From UBA9845 sp051889975 (lineage in GTDB: Bacteria > Bacillota > Clostridia > Christensenellales > UBA1242), in contig JBJFDJ010000005.1 in assembly GCA_051889975.1 (NCBI GenBank), positions 1-16,992 on the forward strand: 16,992 bases of DNA, given 5' to 3'. Position numbers and translations under genes: made by a program. Position 1 is the stretch's first letter, and each line of letters opens with the position of its first letter. Shown here piece after piece: positions 9,827-15,633 of the stretch. The notes below the pieces were generated by a model. It had not been told where the DNA came from. It saw nothing but the letters and a program-made list of their open reading frames with translations, and searched no databases.

Positions 9827-10759
9827 ATGCAAAATATTTATGATGTAATAATTATTGGTGGTGGGCCAGCAGGGTTGACGGCGGGCATATATGCTTGTCG
9901 CAGTGGGTTAAAAACCTTGCTCCTTGAGGAATATGTCTGTGGTGGGCAAACCATTAACACCTACGAAATTAAAAATTATCCTGCTTATGACAACATCAGT
10001 GGGGTTGATTTAAGCCTAAAAATGCAACAGCAAGCCACAAAACTAGGCCTTGAAATTATTTATTCAAAAGCAGTTGATTTTGATTTTAATGGCCAAATTA
10101 AAGTTGTAAAAACCGCAAAAACCGAGTATTTTTGCAAAACTGTTATACTTGCTATGGGTGCTGGGCCAAACAAGTTGATGGTTAAGGGCGAACAGCAATT
10201 TACTGGCAGGGGCGTTAGTTATTGTGCAGTTTGCGATGGCGAGTTTTTTAAAGATAAAACAGTTGCAATTGTTGGTGGTGGCAACAGTGCCATGGAAGAT
10301 GTTGCATATTTAACAAAAGTTGCAAAAAAGACATATTTAATAAATAGGACGGAAAAATACAGAGCATTGCCTGTGCTTGTTTCGGCCATGCAAAAACTAG
10401 CAAGCCAAAACAAAATTCAAGTTTTAAACAACACTGTTGTCAAAGAGATTTGTGGAAATCAAAAATTAGAAAAGATTGTTGTTGAAAACACAAAGACCTT
10501 GACCAAAACTGAAATTGTGCTTGATGGCTTGTTTGTTGAAATTGGCAGAAAACCAAGCACCGAAATTGTTAAAAAATATGTTGCAACTGACGAATATGGC
10601 TATATAATAACTGACGAAAATCTTATGACCAACCAAAGTGGAGTTTTTGCAGTTGGCGACATAAGGCAAAAAACTTTGCGCCAAATTATCACTGCTTGTG
10701 GTGATGGTGCTTTGGGCGCAACAAATGCTCAAAAATATATTTCCGAAAGAGAATGGTGA
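9827..10759 (+). CDS. trxB: Thioredoxin reductase (FAD, CxxC flavoenzyme)
   Basis: A 310-residue cytoplasmic flavoprotein of usual family length that should reduce thioredoxin with a pyridine nucleotide. In order: FAD-binding GGGPAGL (residues 11-17); redox-active CAVCDG with Cys133 and Cys136; nucleotide-binding GGGNSAMED (150-158); and the second FAD motif GVFAVGDI near 273-280 followed by RQIITACGDGALGA. The start is fixed by GGAGA five bases upstream of the ATG. The HRRxxxR motif that binds the 2'-phosphate of NADPH in the E. coli enzyme is here NRTEKYR (173-179), with the first His and second Arg replaced; this may shift cofactor choice, which is inference. The retained GxGxxA-type nucleotide site argues against a ferredoxin-dependent (FFTR) type. 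No thioredoxin gene is in view. The stop TGA overlaps the next gene's start by 7 bases. Confidence 0.93.
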   Translation: MQNIYDVIIIGGGPAGLTAGIYACRSGLKTLLLEEYVCGGQTINTYEIKNYPAYDNISGVDLSLKMQQQATKLGLEIIYSKAVDFDFNGQIKVVKTAKTEYFCKTVILAMGAGPNKLMVKGEQQFTGRGVSYCAVCDGEFFKDKTVAIVGGGNSAMEDVAYLTKVAKKTYLINRTEKYRALPVLVSAMQKLASQNKIQVLNNTVVKEICGNQKLEKIVVENTKTLTKTEIVLDGLFVEIGRKPSTEIVKKYVATDEYGYIITDENLMTNQSGVFAVGDIRQKTLRQIITACGDGALGATNAQKYISEREW

Positions 10760-11181
10760 AAAGATATAGTTTTTGTATAAAAACAGATTTAGATTTGCAA
10801 AAAATTGCACTTGCAACGCTTAAACGAGTGCACAGTTACACAGTCGTTCCACGAGTGTTAATAAATAGTCACATAGATGAATTTATTAAATGGACAAACG
10901 GAACGATTTTTTTGTGCCAAATTGATTTGCCACAGCAAAGTTTTAAAAAAAGTGTGCACAACAAAAACTACGATTTGGGCTTGTATTTTTACAAAAAAGG
11001 CAGTGAAATTTTTGCAGATGTGATTGATGGCACTGGCAGTTTTGCCTGCACGCACACACAAAATATTTTTTTGGATATGTTTTTAAAAAATGAAGAAGAA
11101 GTTAAAATCGCAAGCAAAAATTTAAAAAAGTTGTGCAAAACGCCAAAAATGACAAAAAAATTGGCTGATTTGTCATATTAG
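10753..11181 (+). CDS. Unrecognised 142-residue protein, translationally coupled to trxB
   Basis: I do not recognise this family. The ATG at 10753 lies inside the trxB 3' end (7-base overlap of the form ATGGTGA), and a purine-rich GAAAGAGA directly upstream may act as a weak ribosome binding site, so it is most likely co-translated with trxB. The product is soluble, basic (Lys-rich, especially the C-terminal 45 residues) and has no signal peptide or membrane segment. It contains six Cys (residues 8, 55, 99 and three others are scattered and do not form CxxC pairs) and mixed alpha/beta character, with a strand-rich middle (IFLCQIDLP, LGLYFYKKG, IFADVIDG) and a helical C-terminus. The coupling suggests a role linked to redox metabolism, but this is inference only. 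Confidence 0.7.
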   Translation: MVKRYSFCIKTDLDLQKIALATLKRVHSYTVVPRVLINSHIDEFIKWTNGTIFLCQIDLPQQSFKKSVHNKNYDLGLYFYKKGSEIFADVIDGTGSFACTHTQNIFLDMFLKNEEEVKIASKNLKKLCKTPKMTKKLADLSY

Positions 11182-11442
11182 CAAAATTATGTTAAAGTTT
11201 ATGCACATATGTTAATATGATTTAAAGTTTTAAAACAAGTTAAAATTTGTGTTTATAAACAAGTTAAAATTAGTTTGCTAAAATGCAAAACAATTTTTTA
11301 ATTTGGTATTATAATTAAAATAAATATCTTTTAATAAATAAATTTTTTGCACTTGACTTTTTGCAATAATAAATGTGTTTTTTTGTTAAAGTTTTTGTTG
11401 GAGATTTTTTAAATTAATAGTAAAATTAGTTTGGAGAGTTTT
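11182..11442. other. Intergenic region upstream of ung with 15-bp direct repeats
   Basis: 261 bases without genes. A 15-bp direct repeat AAACAAGTTAAAATT occurs at 11233-11247 and 11257-11271, 24 bases apart (start to start). A TATAAT at 11310-11315 could be a -10 but lacks a good -35. A TTGACT at 11353-11358 lacks a -10 at proper spacing. No GC-containing terminator hairpin is visible after the preceding gene, so read-through into ung is possible. Confidence 0.5.
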
Positions 11443-12105
11443 ATGTTTTTAATTTCAAAAAATTGGTATGAACTTTTATTAGACGAATTTGAAAAACCAT
11501 ATTACAAAAATTTGGATGCATTTTTAACAAAAGAGTATGCCACAAAAACCATTTACCCTGTACCAGAAAAGGTTTTTAACAGCATAAATCATTTAAAATA
11601 TGAAGATGTTAAAGTGGTAATTTTGGGTCAAGACCCATATCACGAGCCAAATCAGGCGCACGGCTTTGCGTTCAGTGTTGAAAACGGTGTTGAACTTCCA
11701 CCAAGTTTAAAAAATATTTTTAAGGAAATACAAGCAGAATATGGCTTTTTAAACACAAATGGCAATTTAACAAATTGGGTTAAGCAGGGCGTTTTGCTTT
11801 TAAATTCTGTTTTAACAGTTGAAAAGGGCAGGGCAAACAGCCACAAGGACAAGGGTTGGGAAAATATCACACAAAAGATAGTTGAGCTTCTCAACAGCCG
11901 AAACACGCCCATAGTCTTTTTGCTTTGGGGTGCATCTGCACAAAAAATTGGCAAAAACATAACAAATCCAATCCACAAAATTTTTTCTTGTGCTCATCCA
12001 AGCCCACTATCTGCCTACAATGGATTTTTTGGTTGTGGACACTTTAAAAAAACAAACGAGTTTTTAAAAAGTTTGGGCAAAACAGAAATTGATTGGCGAA
12101 CATAA
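11443..12105 (+). CDS. ung: Uracil-DNA glycosylase, family 1
   Basis: This 220-residue base-excision repair enzyme removes uracil from DNA. From the ATG at 11443, motif A GQDPYH is at residues 62-67 with the catalytic Asp64 and Tyr66, the same numbers as in E. coli Ung. Then come the PPSLKNIF loop (86-93), LLLNSVLT with the uracil-contacting Asn121, the LLWG strand (160-163), and motif B HPSPLSA (185-191) with catalytic His185. The length is normal and all key residues are present. The frame is open upstream to a TTG at 11431, but that codon lies just before the ribosome binding site GGAGAG (11433-11438), so the ATG four bases after that site is the better start. The gene stands alone or follows the trxB pair by read-through. 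Confidence 0.96.
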   Translation: MFLISKNWYELLLDEFEKPYYKNLDAFLTKEYATKTIYPVPEKVFNSINHLKYEDVKVVILGQDPYHEPNQAHGFAFSVENGVELPPSLKNIFKEIQAEYGFLNTNGNLTNWVKQGVLLLNSVLTVEKGRANSHKDKGWENITQKIVELLNSRNTPIVFLLWGASAQKIGKNITNPIHKIFSCAHPSPLSAYNGFFGCGHFKKTNEFLKSLGKTEIDWRT

Positions 12106-12122
12106 AAATTTAAAAATTGCTA

Positions 12123-12151
12123 TTTACTTTTTATTTTGTGTTTGCTATAAT
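12123..12151 (+). promoter_or_regulatory. Probable sigma-A promoter of the DUF2726-like gene pair
   Basis: -35 TTTACT at 12123-12128, 17-base spacer, -10 TATAAT at 12146-12151 preceded by TGC (extended -10). It lies 18 bases after the ung stop, and the leader to the next start codon is about 40 bases long. Confidence 0.75.
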
Positions 12152-12198
12152 ATAGTTGTATTAATTTAAAGTTTATGTAACTATAAAAAGGAGAATTT

Positions 12199-12750
12199 AT
12201 GGACGCTGGTTTAATTGTTGGGCTTGTTTTAATTGTTGTTGCAATTGTTGCCGGAATTTTTATTGCAATAAGACTTAATAAAAAAGTTTTAAAAAATATG
12301 GATGCTGTTAATTGGGATAAGGTTAAAATTAATGGTATGTTAAAAAAGCACACGCCAATTCTTTGGCCAAAAGAACTTGAATTTTATGAAATGTTTAAGT
12401 CAGTTATTCCAAAAGACTTTTTAATCATTCCAAAATTGGGCGTTGACGAAATTGTTAAGCCAAATGGCAATTTGCTTTTGTTTAATGCAATCAAAACAGA
12501 ACATGTTGATTTTTGTGTTGTAAACATCTCTAATATGGAGCCAATTATGGTCATTGACACATATTATCCTAGCATTTCTGATAGCACAATCCAAGAACTT
12601 CCAAAACCTGTGTTAAAAGCACTTGAAAGTGTAAACATCCCAGTTGTTAAATATGAAATTTTGGATGTTCCTTATGACAAAGACGCAATTTTAAAACAAT
12701 TTTTAGATGCGATTAACCCAATCGCACTTGCTCAATTAAGAAAGAAGTAA
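12199..12750 (+). CDS. Membrane-anchored DUF2726-like protein
   Basis: 183 residues. An N-terminal hydrophobic segment (about 4-25, rich in Ile, Leu and Val) followed by a basic patch RLNKK predicts a single membrane anchor with the rest in the cytoplasm. Residues about 52-172 resemble DUF2726, a small domain with restriction-endonuclease-like fold: helix around PKELEFYEMFKSVIP, strand FLIIPKLGVDEIV, then HVDFCVV (Asp104), the strand PIMVIDTYYP (Asp120), and the closing NIPVVKYEIL strand. In typical DUF2726 proteins the central strand carries an E-x-D pair (IELDD); here it is V-I-D, so catalytic residues appear incomplete and it may be a non-catalytic variant. The family match is from memory of the pattern and is moderate. 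The AAGGAG ribosome binding site is at 12188-12193. The next gene follows after 31 bases, indicating an operon. Confidence 0.75.
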   Translation: MDAGLIVGLVLIVVAIVAGIFIAIRLNKKVLKNMDAVNWDKVKINGMLKKHTPILWPKELEFYEMFKSVIPKDFLIIPKLGVDEIVKPNGNLLLFNAIKTEHVDFCVVNISNMEPIMVIDTYYPSISDSTIQELPKPVLKALESVNIPVVKYEILDVPYDKDAILKQFLDAINPIALAQLRKK

Positions 12751-12781
12751 TAAAATAATATAAATAAAAGGAATTGTTTTT

Positions 12782-13123
12782 ATGAACAAAAGGTTGATGA
12801 ATTTTAGAGATATTTGCAAAAATGCAAATAAGGAATTTTATAAAAACGGAAAATCTGCAGAATTTGAAAGTTATGAAAAGCTTGTTTTAAACAATCAACG
12901 CCCAGATGAAAACTATATTTTTGCCAGAGAAGTTAAGGGTGCAGACCCAATTGCTCATGGCAAAGTTGTGCTTGAGTATGGCGATGAAAAAATAAACTTT
13001 TTGTATGGAATGGATGTGGCAGGATGCGATGTTGACGCACATCTAGATTTTTTAAAAAGTCACCAAGCATACAATCTTGCAAAAAAATTGCAACGGGAGC
13101 ACACTCCAATTTGTGAACTATAA
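12782..13123 (+). CDS. Small 113-residue protein with an internal duplicated 27-residue repeat
   Basis: Not recognised as a named family. The protein is cytoplasmic by appearance, with no signal or membrane segment. Residues 33-59 and 61-87 are two copies of one repeat: K-(L/V)-V-L, then a D/E/N-rich turn, a short aromatic strand or helix (NYIFAREV and NFLYGMDV), and the ending (K/A)G(A/C)D-x(2)-AH. This pattern is like short helical repeat proteins that act in protein binding, which is inference. The AAGGA ribosome binding site is at 12768-12772, nine bases before the ATG. It is the last gene of the unit with the membrane DUF2726-like protein, so the two products may work together. Confidence 0.75.
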   Translation: MNKRLMNFRDICKNANKEFYKNGKSAEFESYEKLVLNNQRPDENYIFAREVKGADPIAHGKVVLEYGDEKINFLYGMDVAGCDVDAHLDFLKSHQAYNLAKKLQREHTPICEL

Positions 13124-13174
13124 AAAGCATATATTTTGCAAGTTAAAAAAGAAAACTCAATTTTAAGTTAAAAA

Positions 13175-13312
13175 AAATGTTTTTGTGAACAAACAAATAG
13201 TTCAGTTTTATTAAAACTTATATCAATTTGTAAAACAAAAAATATATCAATTTAAGAGTATAAATATTTCAATTTGTCAAATAAAAAACAAATCAATTTA
13301 AATGAAAAAAAT
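13175..13312. repeat. Diverged 46-bp tandem repeat
   Basis: Two copies at 13221-13266 and 13267-13312 match at 32 of the first 40 positions; each carries two TCAATTT cores (C at 13224, 13248, 13270, 13294). A weaker third copy appears to lie 45 bases upstream (about 13175-13220, sharing TTTGT and TTCAGTTT landmarks). It sits in the 3' untranslated region between the 113-residue gene and its terminator. Function unknown. Confidence 0.6.
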
Positions 13313-13336
13313 AGTTGCCAGCGCAACTATTTTTTT
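13305..13336 (+). terminator. Rho-independent terminator of the DUF2726-like unit, possibly bidirectional
   Basis: Perfect stem ATAGTTGC (13311-13318) with GCAACTAT (13323-13330), 4-base loop CAGC, extended by A-tract/T-tract pairing to a stem of about 13 bp and followed by T on the + strand. The A-tract on the left would also give a T-tract on the - strand, so it may back up the SRP RNA terminator. Confidence 0.85.
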
Positions 13337-13403
13337 ATATTTTTTAAGATATGTAATAATTTTTGCAAATAAATTATTAAAAAAACAAAGATTTTTGTTG
13401 CAA

Positions 13404-13435
13404 ATTAAAAAAACGCAAACATTTTGCTTGCGTTT
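13404..13435 (-). terminator. Rho-independent terminator of the SRP RNA gene
   Basis: On the - strand the stem AAACGCAA (13435-13428) pairs with TTGCGTTT (13418-13411) around a 9-base loop and is followed by a run of T (complement of A at 13407-13413). It begins 17 bases after the inferred RNA 3' end. Confidence 0.8.
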
Positions 13436-13451
13436 AAATTTTTTAAAAAAT

Positions 13452-13717
13452 GCTGTGCAACTTTTTTTGAAAACTCACCCCAAGTGATTTTGCAAAAGTT
13501 TTGCTCCGTCAAAGTTTCCTTATGGCACATAAAAGTAACTGCTTAATGCTGCTTCCTTCCAGACCTGACATGGTTCACAGCCTTTTATTGCACAAGACCT
13601 TGACTTCAACACAAAATTTTTGCCTTCTGCTTAAAGTTTTGCTTCCTAGAAAAGTATTCTGCCTTGCTACAGCGGATTGCAAGTTCAGGGCACCGCTAAC
13701 TCCCCACATAGCACAGC
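13452..13717 (-). ncRNA. ffs: Signal recognition particle RNA, large bacterial type (6S-like scRNA)
   Basis: RNA core of the signal recognition particle, which with Ffh targets nascent membrane and secreted proteins. On the - strand the helix 8 core reads GTCAGGTCTGGAAGGAAGC (within 13569-13550), matching the universal GGAAG tetraloop and symmetric loop. The 5' Alu domain is recognisable from TGCTATGTGGGGAG (from about 13715) and GCGGTGCCCTG, then GCAATCCGCT, the same order as in B. subtilis scRNA. The ends GCTGTGC (13717-13711) and GCACAGC (13458-13452) pair to close the molecule, giving 266 nt, the length expected of Bacillus/Clostridium-type SRP RNA. A promoter and terminator flank it precisely. 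Open reading frames on either strand here are chance. Confidence 0.95.
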
Positions 13718-13723
13718 AATAAT

Positions 13724-13752
13724 ATATTACATCAAACAAAAAAAAATTTCAA
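13724..13752 (-). promoter_or_regulatory. Sigma-A promoter of the SRP RNA
   Basis: On the - strand -35 TTGAAA (13752-13747), 17-base spacer, -10 TAATAT (13729-13724). Transcription would start 6-7 bases further, at about 13717, exactly the 5' base of the closing helix of the SRP RNA. Confidence 0.8.
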
Positions 13753-13822
13753 GTGTTTTGGTGTTTATGTTTTTAAAAAAGTTTGTATATGTGCGTTTTA
13801 TGTCTTATTTTATCTTTTACAC

Positions 13823-13850
13823 ACAATTTTAAAAAAACTTTCATAATATA
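13823..13850 (+). promoter_or_regulatory. Candidate sigma-K-like sporulation promoter of the Cys-rich protein gene
   Basis: AC at 13823-13824, 17 bases, then CATAATATA at 13842-13850, which fits the B. subtilis sigma-K consensus AC-N17-CATANNNTA at every fixed position. A sigma-A reading is poor: TTTACA at 13816-13821 is 20 bases from CATAAT. The motif has low information in AT-rich DNA, so this is a hypothesis. Confidence 0.4.
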
Positions 13851-13879
13851 GAATATACAACTGAAAAGGAGGTGAAACT

Positions 13880-14518
13880 ATGTCATTTTTTACAAGCAAT
13901 AGGACTGATAGATGTCCTGGCCCTATTGTTGGCAACCCATTAAATGGTCTTTGCGAAAAGGCGTGTATTGTTACAAAAAAAGTGTTTGATAGTTGTATAA
14001 ATCAATTTCAAGCACAAAATGTTGATGTTGCTGTTACCGACTTTACACCAGCCAACCCAACTTTGCCATTGACTTTTGTAGGTTGTTCAAGCACAGGAGA
14101 AATGGCAACGATAAGCAATTTATCTATCACACGATTTGATGATAGACCAAATTTTGCAAGAGTTACAGTTGATGTAAACATTCCAATCAATATAAATTAC
14201 ACCGATGCAAATGGAGTTCCGGGAGTTGCAACAGGCACAATGACTGTTAGTGAAGATGTTGTTATGTGCGTTCCTCAAGCATCAGTTATACCATTTACAG
14301 TAGAAGCGTTTGGCTCTGCAATTTGTAGTGATGGAGAATACATAGGCGAAAATACTTTTAGAATAACCGCTTGTGTAACTGTAATATTAAGAGTTGTTGT
14401 AGAAGCAGAATTGCTTGTTCCTAGTTATGGTTATTGTCAAATACCACCTTGCCAAGAATTTAACACTGATGTGTGTGAAGGTGCATTTAACTTACCACTT
14501 TACCCAACAACTAGATAG
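13880..14518 (+). CDS. Cys-rich Clostridia-type protein, possible spore coat component
   Basis: 212 residues with 11 Cys (12, 25, 29, 39, 69, 130, 149, 165, 186, 191, 199). It has no signal peptide or membrane helix. The N-terminal CPGPIVG..LCEKACIVTKKVFDSC block and the C-terminal YGYCQIPPCQEF..C-x(5)-LPLYPT block look like conserved family signatures. The middle is beta-rich with alternating hydrophobics (ARVTVDVNIPININY, ACVTVILRVVVEAELLV). I associate this architecture with uncharacterised proteins of spore-forming Clostridia but cannot name a family. Its ribosome binding site AAAAGGAGGTGA (13864-13875) is nearly fully complementary to 16S rRNA, indicating strong translation. The possible sigma-K promoter, the cysteines and the lack of a secretion signal together suggest a mother-cell-made, disulfide-crosslinked coat protein. 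That is inference; a cytoplasmic metal- or redox-related role is also possible. Confidence 0.8.
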   Translation: MSFFTSNRTDRCPGPIVGNPLNGLCEKACIVTKKVFDSCINQFQAQNVDVAVTDFTPANPTLPLTFVGCSSTGEMATISNLSITRFDDRPNFARVTVDVNIPININYTDANGVPGVATGTMTVSEDVVMCVPQASVIPFTVEAFGSAICSDGEYIGENTFRITACVTVILRVVVEAELLVPSYGYCQIPPCQEFNTDVCEGAFNLPLYPTTR

Positions 14519-14523
14519 CAAAC

Positions 14524-14574
14524 AAAAAAACAAGGCAAAGAGCATACTAGCCCAAAAGCCTTGTTTTTTGTTTT
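14524..14574 (+). terminator. Rho-independent terminator, bidirectional by structure
   Basis: ACAAGGC (14530-14536) pairs with GCCTTGT (14558-14564), extended by A-tract and T-tract to about 13 bp, with a 21-base loop. It starts 6 bases after the stop codon of the Cys-rich gene and is followed by TTTTTTGTTTTTTA. The mirrored T-tract on the - strand means it could also end transcription of the convergent membrane-protein gene. Confidence 0.85.
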
Positions 14575-14760
14575 TTATTTATAACTTTTTATCTTGTATA
14601 ATTTGCTTTTCAACTGTAATTTAAACAAAATTCTTTAACTTAAATTTACAGTGTTTTATCAAATGCTTTTTTAACAAAAATCTAATATTTGTTTAATTTA
14701 AAACTGCTTTTAACAATAAAATTTTTTAAATTTATCAGTTAAAACTAAAAATTTTTTTGA
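14575..14760. other. AT-rich convergent intergenic region with a bulged hairpin
   Basis: No genes. ACTGTAATTTAA (14613-14624) and TTAAATTTACAGT (14640-14652) form a 12-bp stem with a one-base bulge and 15-base loop. It has no T-tract on either side, so it is not an obvious terminator. It would lie in the 3' untranslated region of the - strand membrane-protein gene, whose transcript would have no other stop signal before the shared terminator at 14524-14574. Confidence 0.45.
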
Positions 14761-15453
14761 TTATTTTGATTGCAAAGATGCAAGTTGATTTTTTAAATCT
14801 TCAACTTCTGCTTTTAATTTGGCATTTTCCAACTTTAGCATCTCATTTTCTTTTGCCAAAGAAATTTCTGTTTTTACATCTTTGCCTTTAGCTTTTTCAT
14901 CACCTTGTTTTTTTGTTGAAACAACAATTGTTGCAATCAAAAGACCAACTGTCAACACGCAAAGCACGCCAAACACTTGCACCATACCATTAATTGAGAA
15001 CAATTGGACGCCACAAACTAGCAATATAATAAACAATGTTACAATGCTTAAAAGCACATAAGTTACAATTTGAAGTGGCAAAAGTTTTTTGTCAAGTTTT
15101 GTGTTTAATGAAATAATAATTGCCATCAAAACACTTAAAAGTGCAACAACACCTGTTATGCGATTAAAAATTTCAACTTCAAAAAGTGGTGTGCAAAATG
15201 AAATCAATGCAAGCAAAACAGATAGTGACAAAAATCCAAGACTTACAAAGCCAAGAACTCTGCGTTTTTTTGCAACATTAAGTTCACTCATTGCAATGCC
15301 ACAACCAAGTGCAAAAGTGCTTGAAACAAGCAAAAGCCTTAAAGGAACACCTGCAAAAATTTCAACTCCAAAAATTGCCAAAATCAACATCAAGCAAGAC
15401 AATGCCAAACAAGATAGTGATGTTATAAATAAAACTTTATTTGCTGTTTTCAT
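14761..15453 (-). CDS. Six-helix membrane protein with C-terminal coiled coil
   Basis: 230 residues, no recognised family. Six hydrophobic segments at about 7-30, 36-57, 66-88, 97-117, 126-150 and 154-178 are joined by short loops (KKRR at 62-65 is cytoplasmic by the positive-inside rule), which would place both ends in the cytoplasm. After a charged linker (KKQGDEKAKGKDVKTE) residues about 196-230 form a leucine-zipper-like amphipathic helix with Leu/Val heptads (ENEMLKLENAKLKAEVEDL), so the protein may oligomerise or bind a partner through its tail. The start is supported by TAAGGAG (15467-15461) seven bases upstream. It is a single gene with a near-perfect promoter, and it is divergent from the GTPase gene. 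Function cannot be assigned. Confidence 0.85.
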   Translation of the reverse strand: MKTANKVLFITSLSCLALSCLMLILAIFGVEIFAGVPLRLLLVSSTFALGCGIAMSELNVAKKRRVLGFVSLGFLSLSVLLALISFCTPLFEVEIFNRITGVVALLSVLMAIIISLNTKLDKKLLPLQIVTYVLLSIVTLFIILLVCGVQLFSINGMVQVFGVLCVLTVGLLIATIVVSTKKQGDEKAKGKDVKTEISLAKENEMLKLENAKLKAEVEDLKNQLASLQSK

Positions 15454-15474
15454 AATAAAACTCCTTATATTATT

Positions 15475-15502
15475 ATTATATATTTTAAAAAAAATATGTC
15501 AA
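15475..15502 (-). promoter_or_regulatory. Strong sigma-A promoter of the six-helix membrane protein
   Basis: On the - strand -35 TTGACA (15502-15497) and -10 TATAAT (15480-15475), both perfect consensus, with a 16-base spacer. The -10 is about 21 bases upstream of the start codon, so the leader is very short. Confidence 0.85.
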
Positions 15503-15569
15503 TAATATTATTTGCATAATAAAAATTTTGCCATTTAAAAATTTTATTGCCAACATTAATTTTTAAAAT

Positions 15570-15598
15570 TTGACAACAAAAATTAATTATGCTATAAC
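15570..15598 (+). promoter_or_regulatory. Sigma-A promoter of the COG0523 GTPase gene
   Basis: -35 TTGACA (15570-15575), 17-base spacer, -10 TATAAC (15593-15598) preceded by TGC (extended -10). No clear Zur-type palindrome overlaps it, so metal-dependent control is not shown by the sequence. Confidence 0.85.
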
Positions 15599-15633
15599 TA
15601 TCAAGTCAATTTAATTTAAAAGGGAAGTTTGAT

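Noticed and set aside
11353..11358. TTGACT as -35 of an ung promoter
   Set aside because: No -10-like hexamer lies 16-18 bases downstream (the region reads TGTTTTTTT).
11431..11442. TTG start codon adding four residues to Ung
   Set aside because: The TTG abuts and the added codons contain the GGAGAG ribosome binding site that correctly serves the ATG at 11443.
13302..13487. 61-residue open reading frame on the + strand
   Set aside because: It begins inside the terminator hairpin, runs over the SRP terminator, is Lys/Leu/Phe-rich from AT-rich DNA, and has no ribosome binding site.
13501..13722. 73-residue open reading frame on the + strand
   Set aside because: It is the antisense of the SRP RNA gene, with no ribosome binding site; the structured RNA explains the open frame.
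14419..14624. Second + strand frame overlapping the end of the Cys-rich gene
   Set aside because: It runs through the terminator and the intergenic region, has no ribosome binding site, and the main frame has clear conserved blocks.
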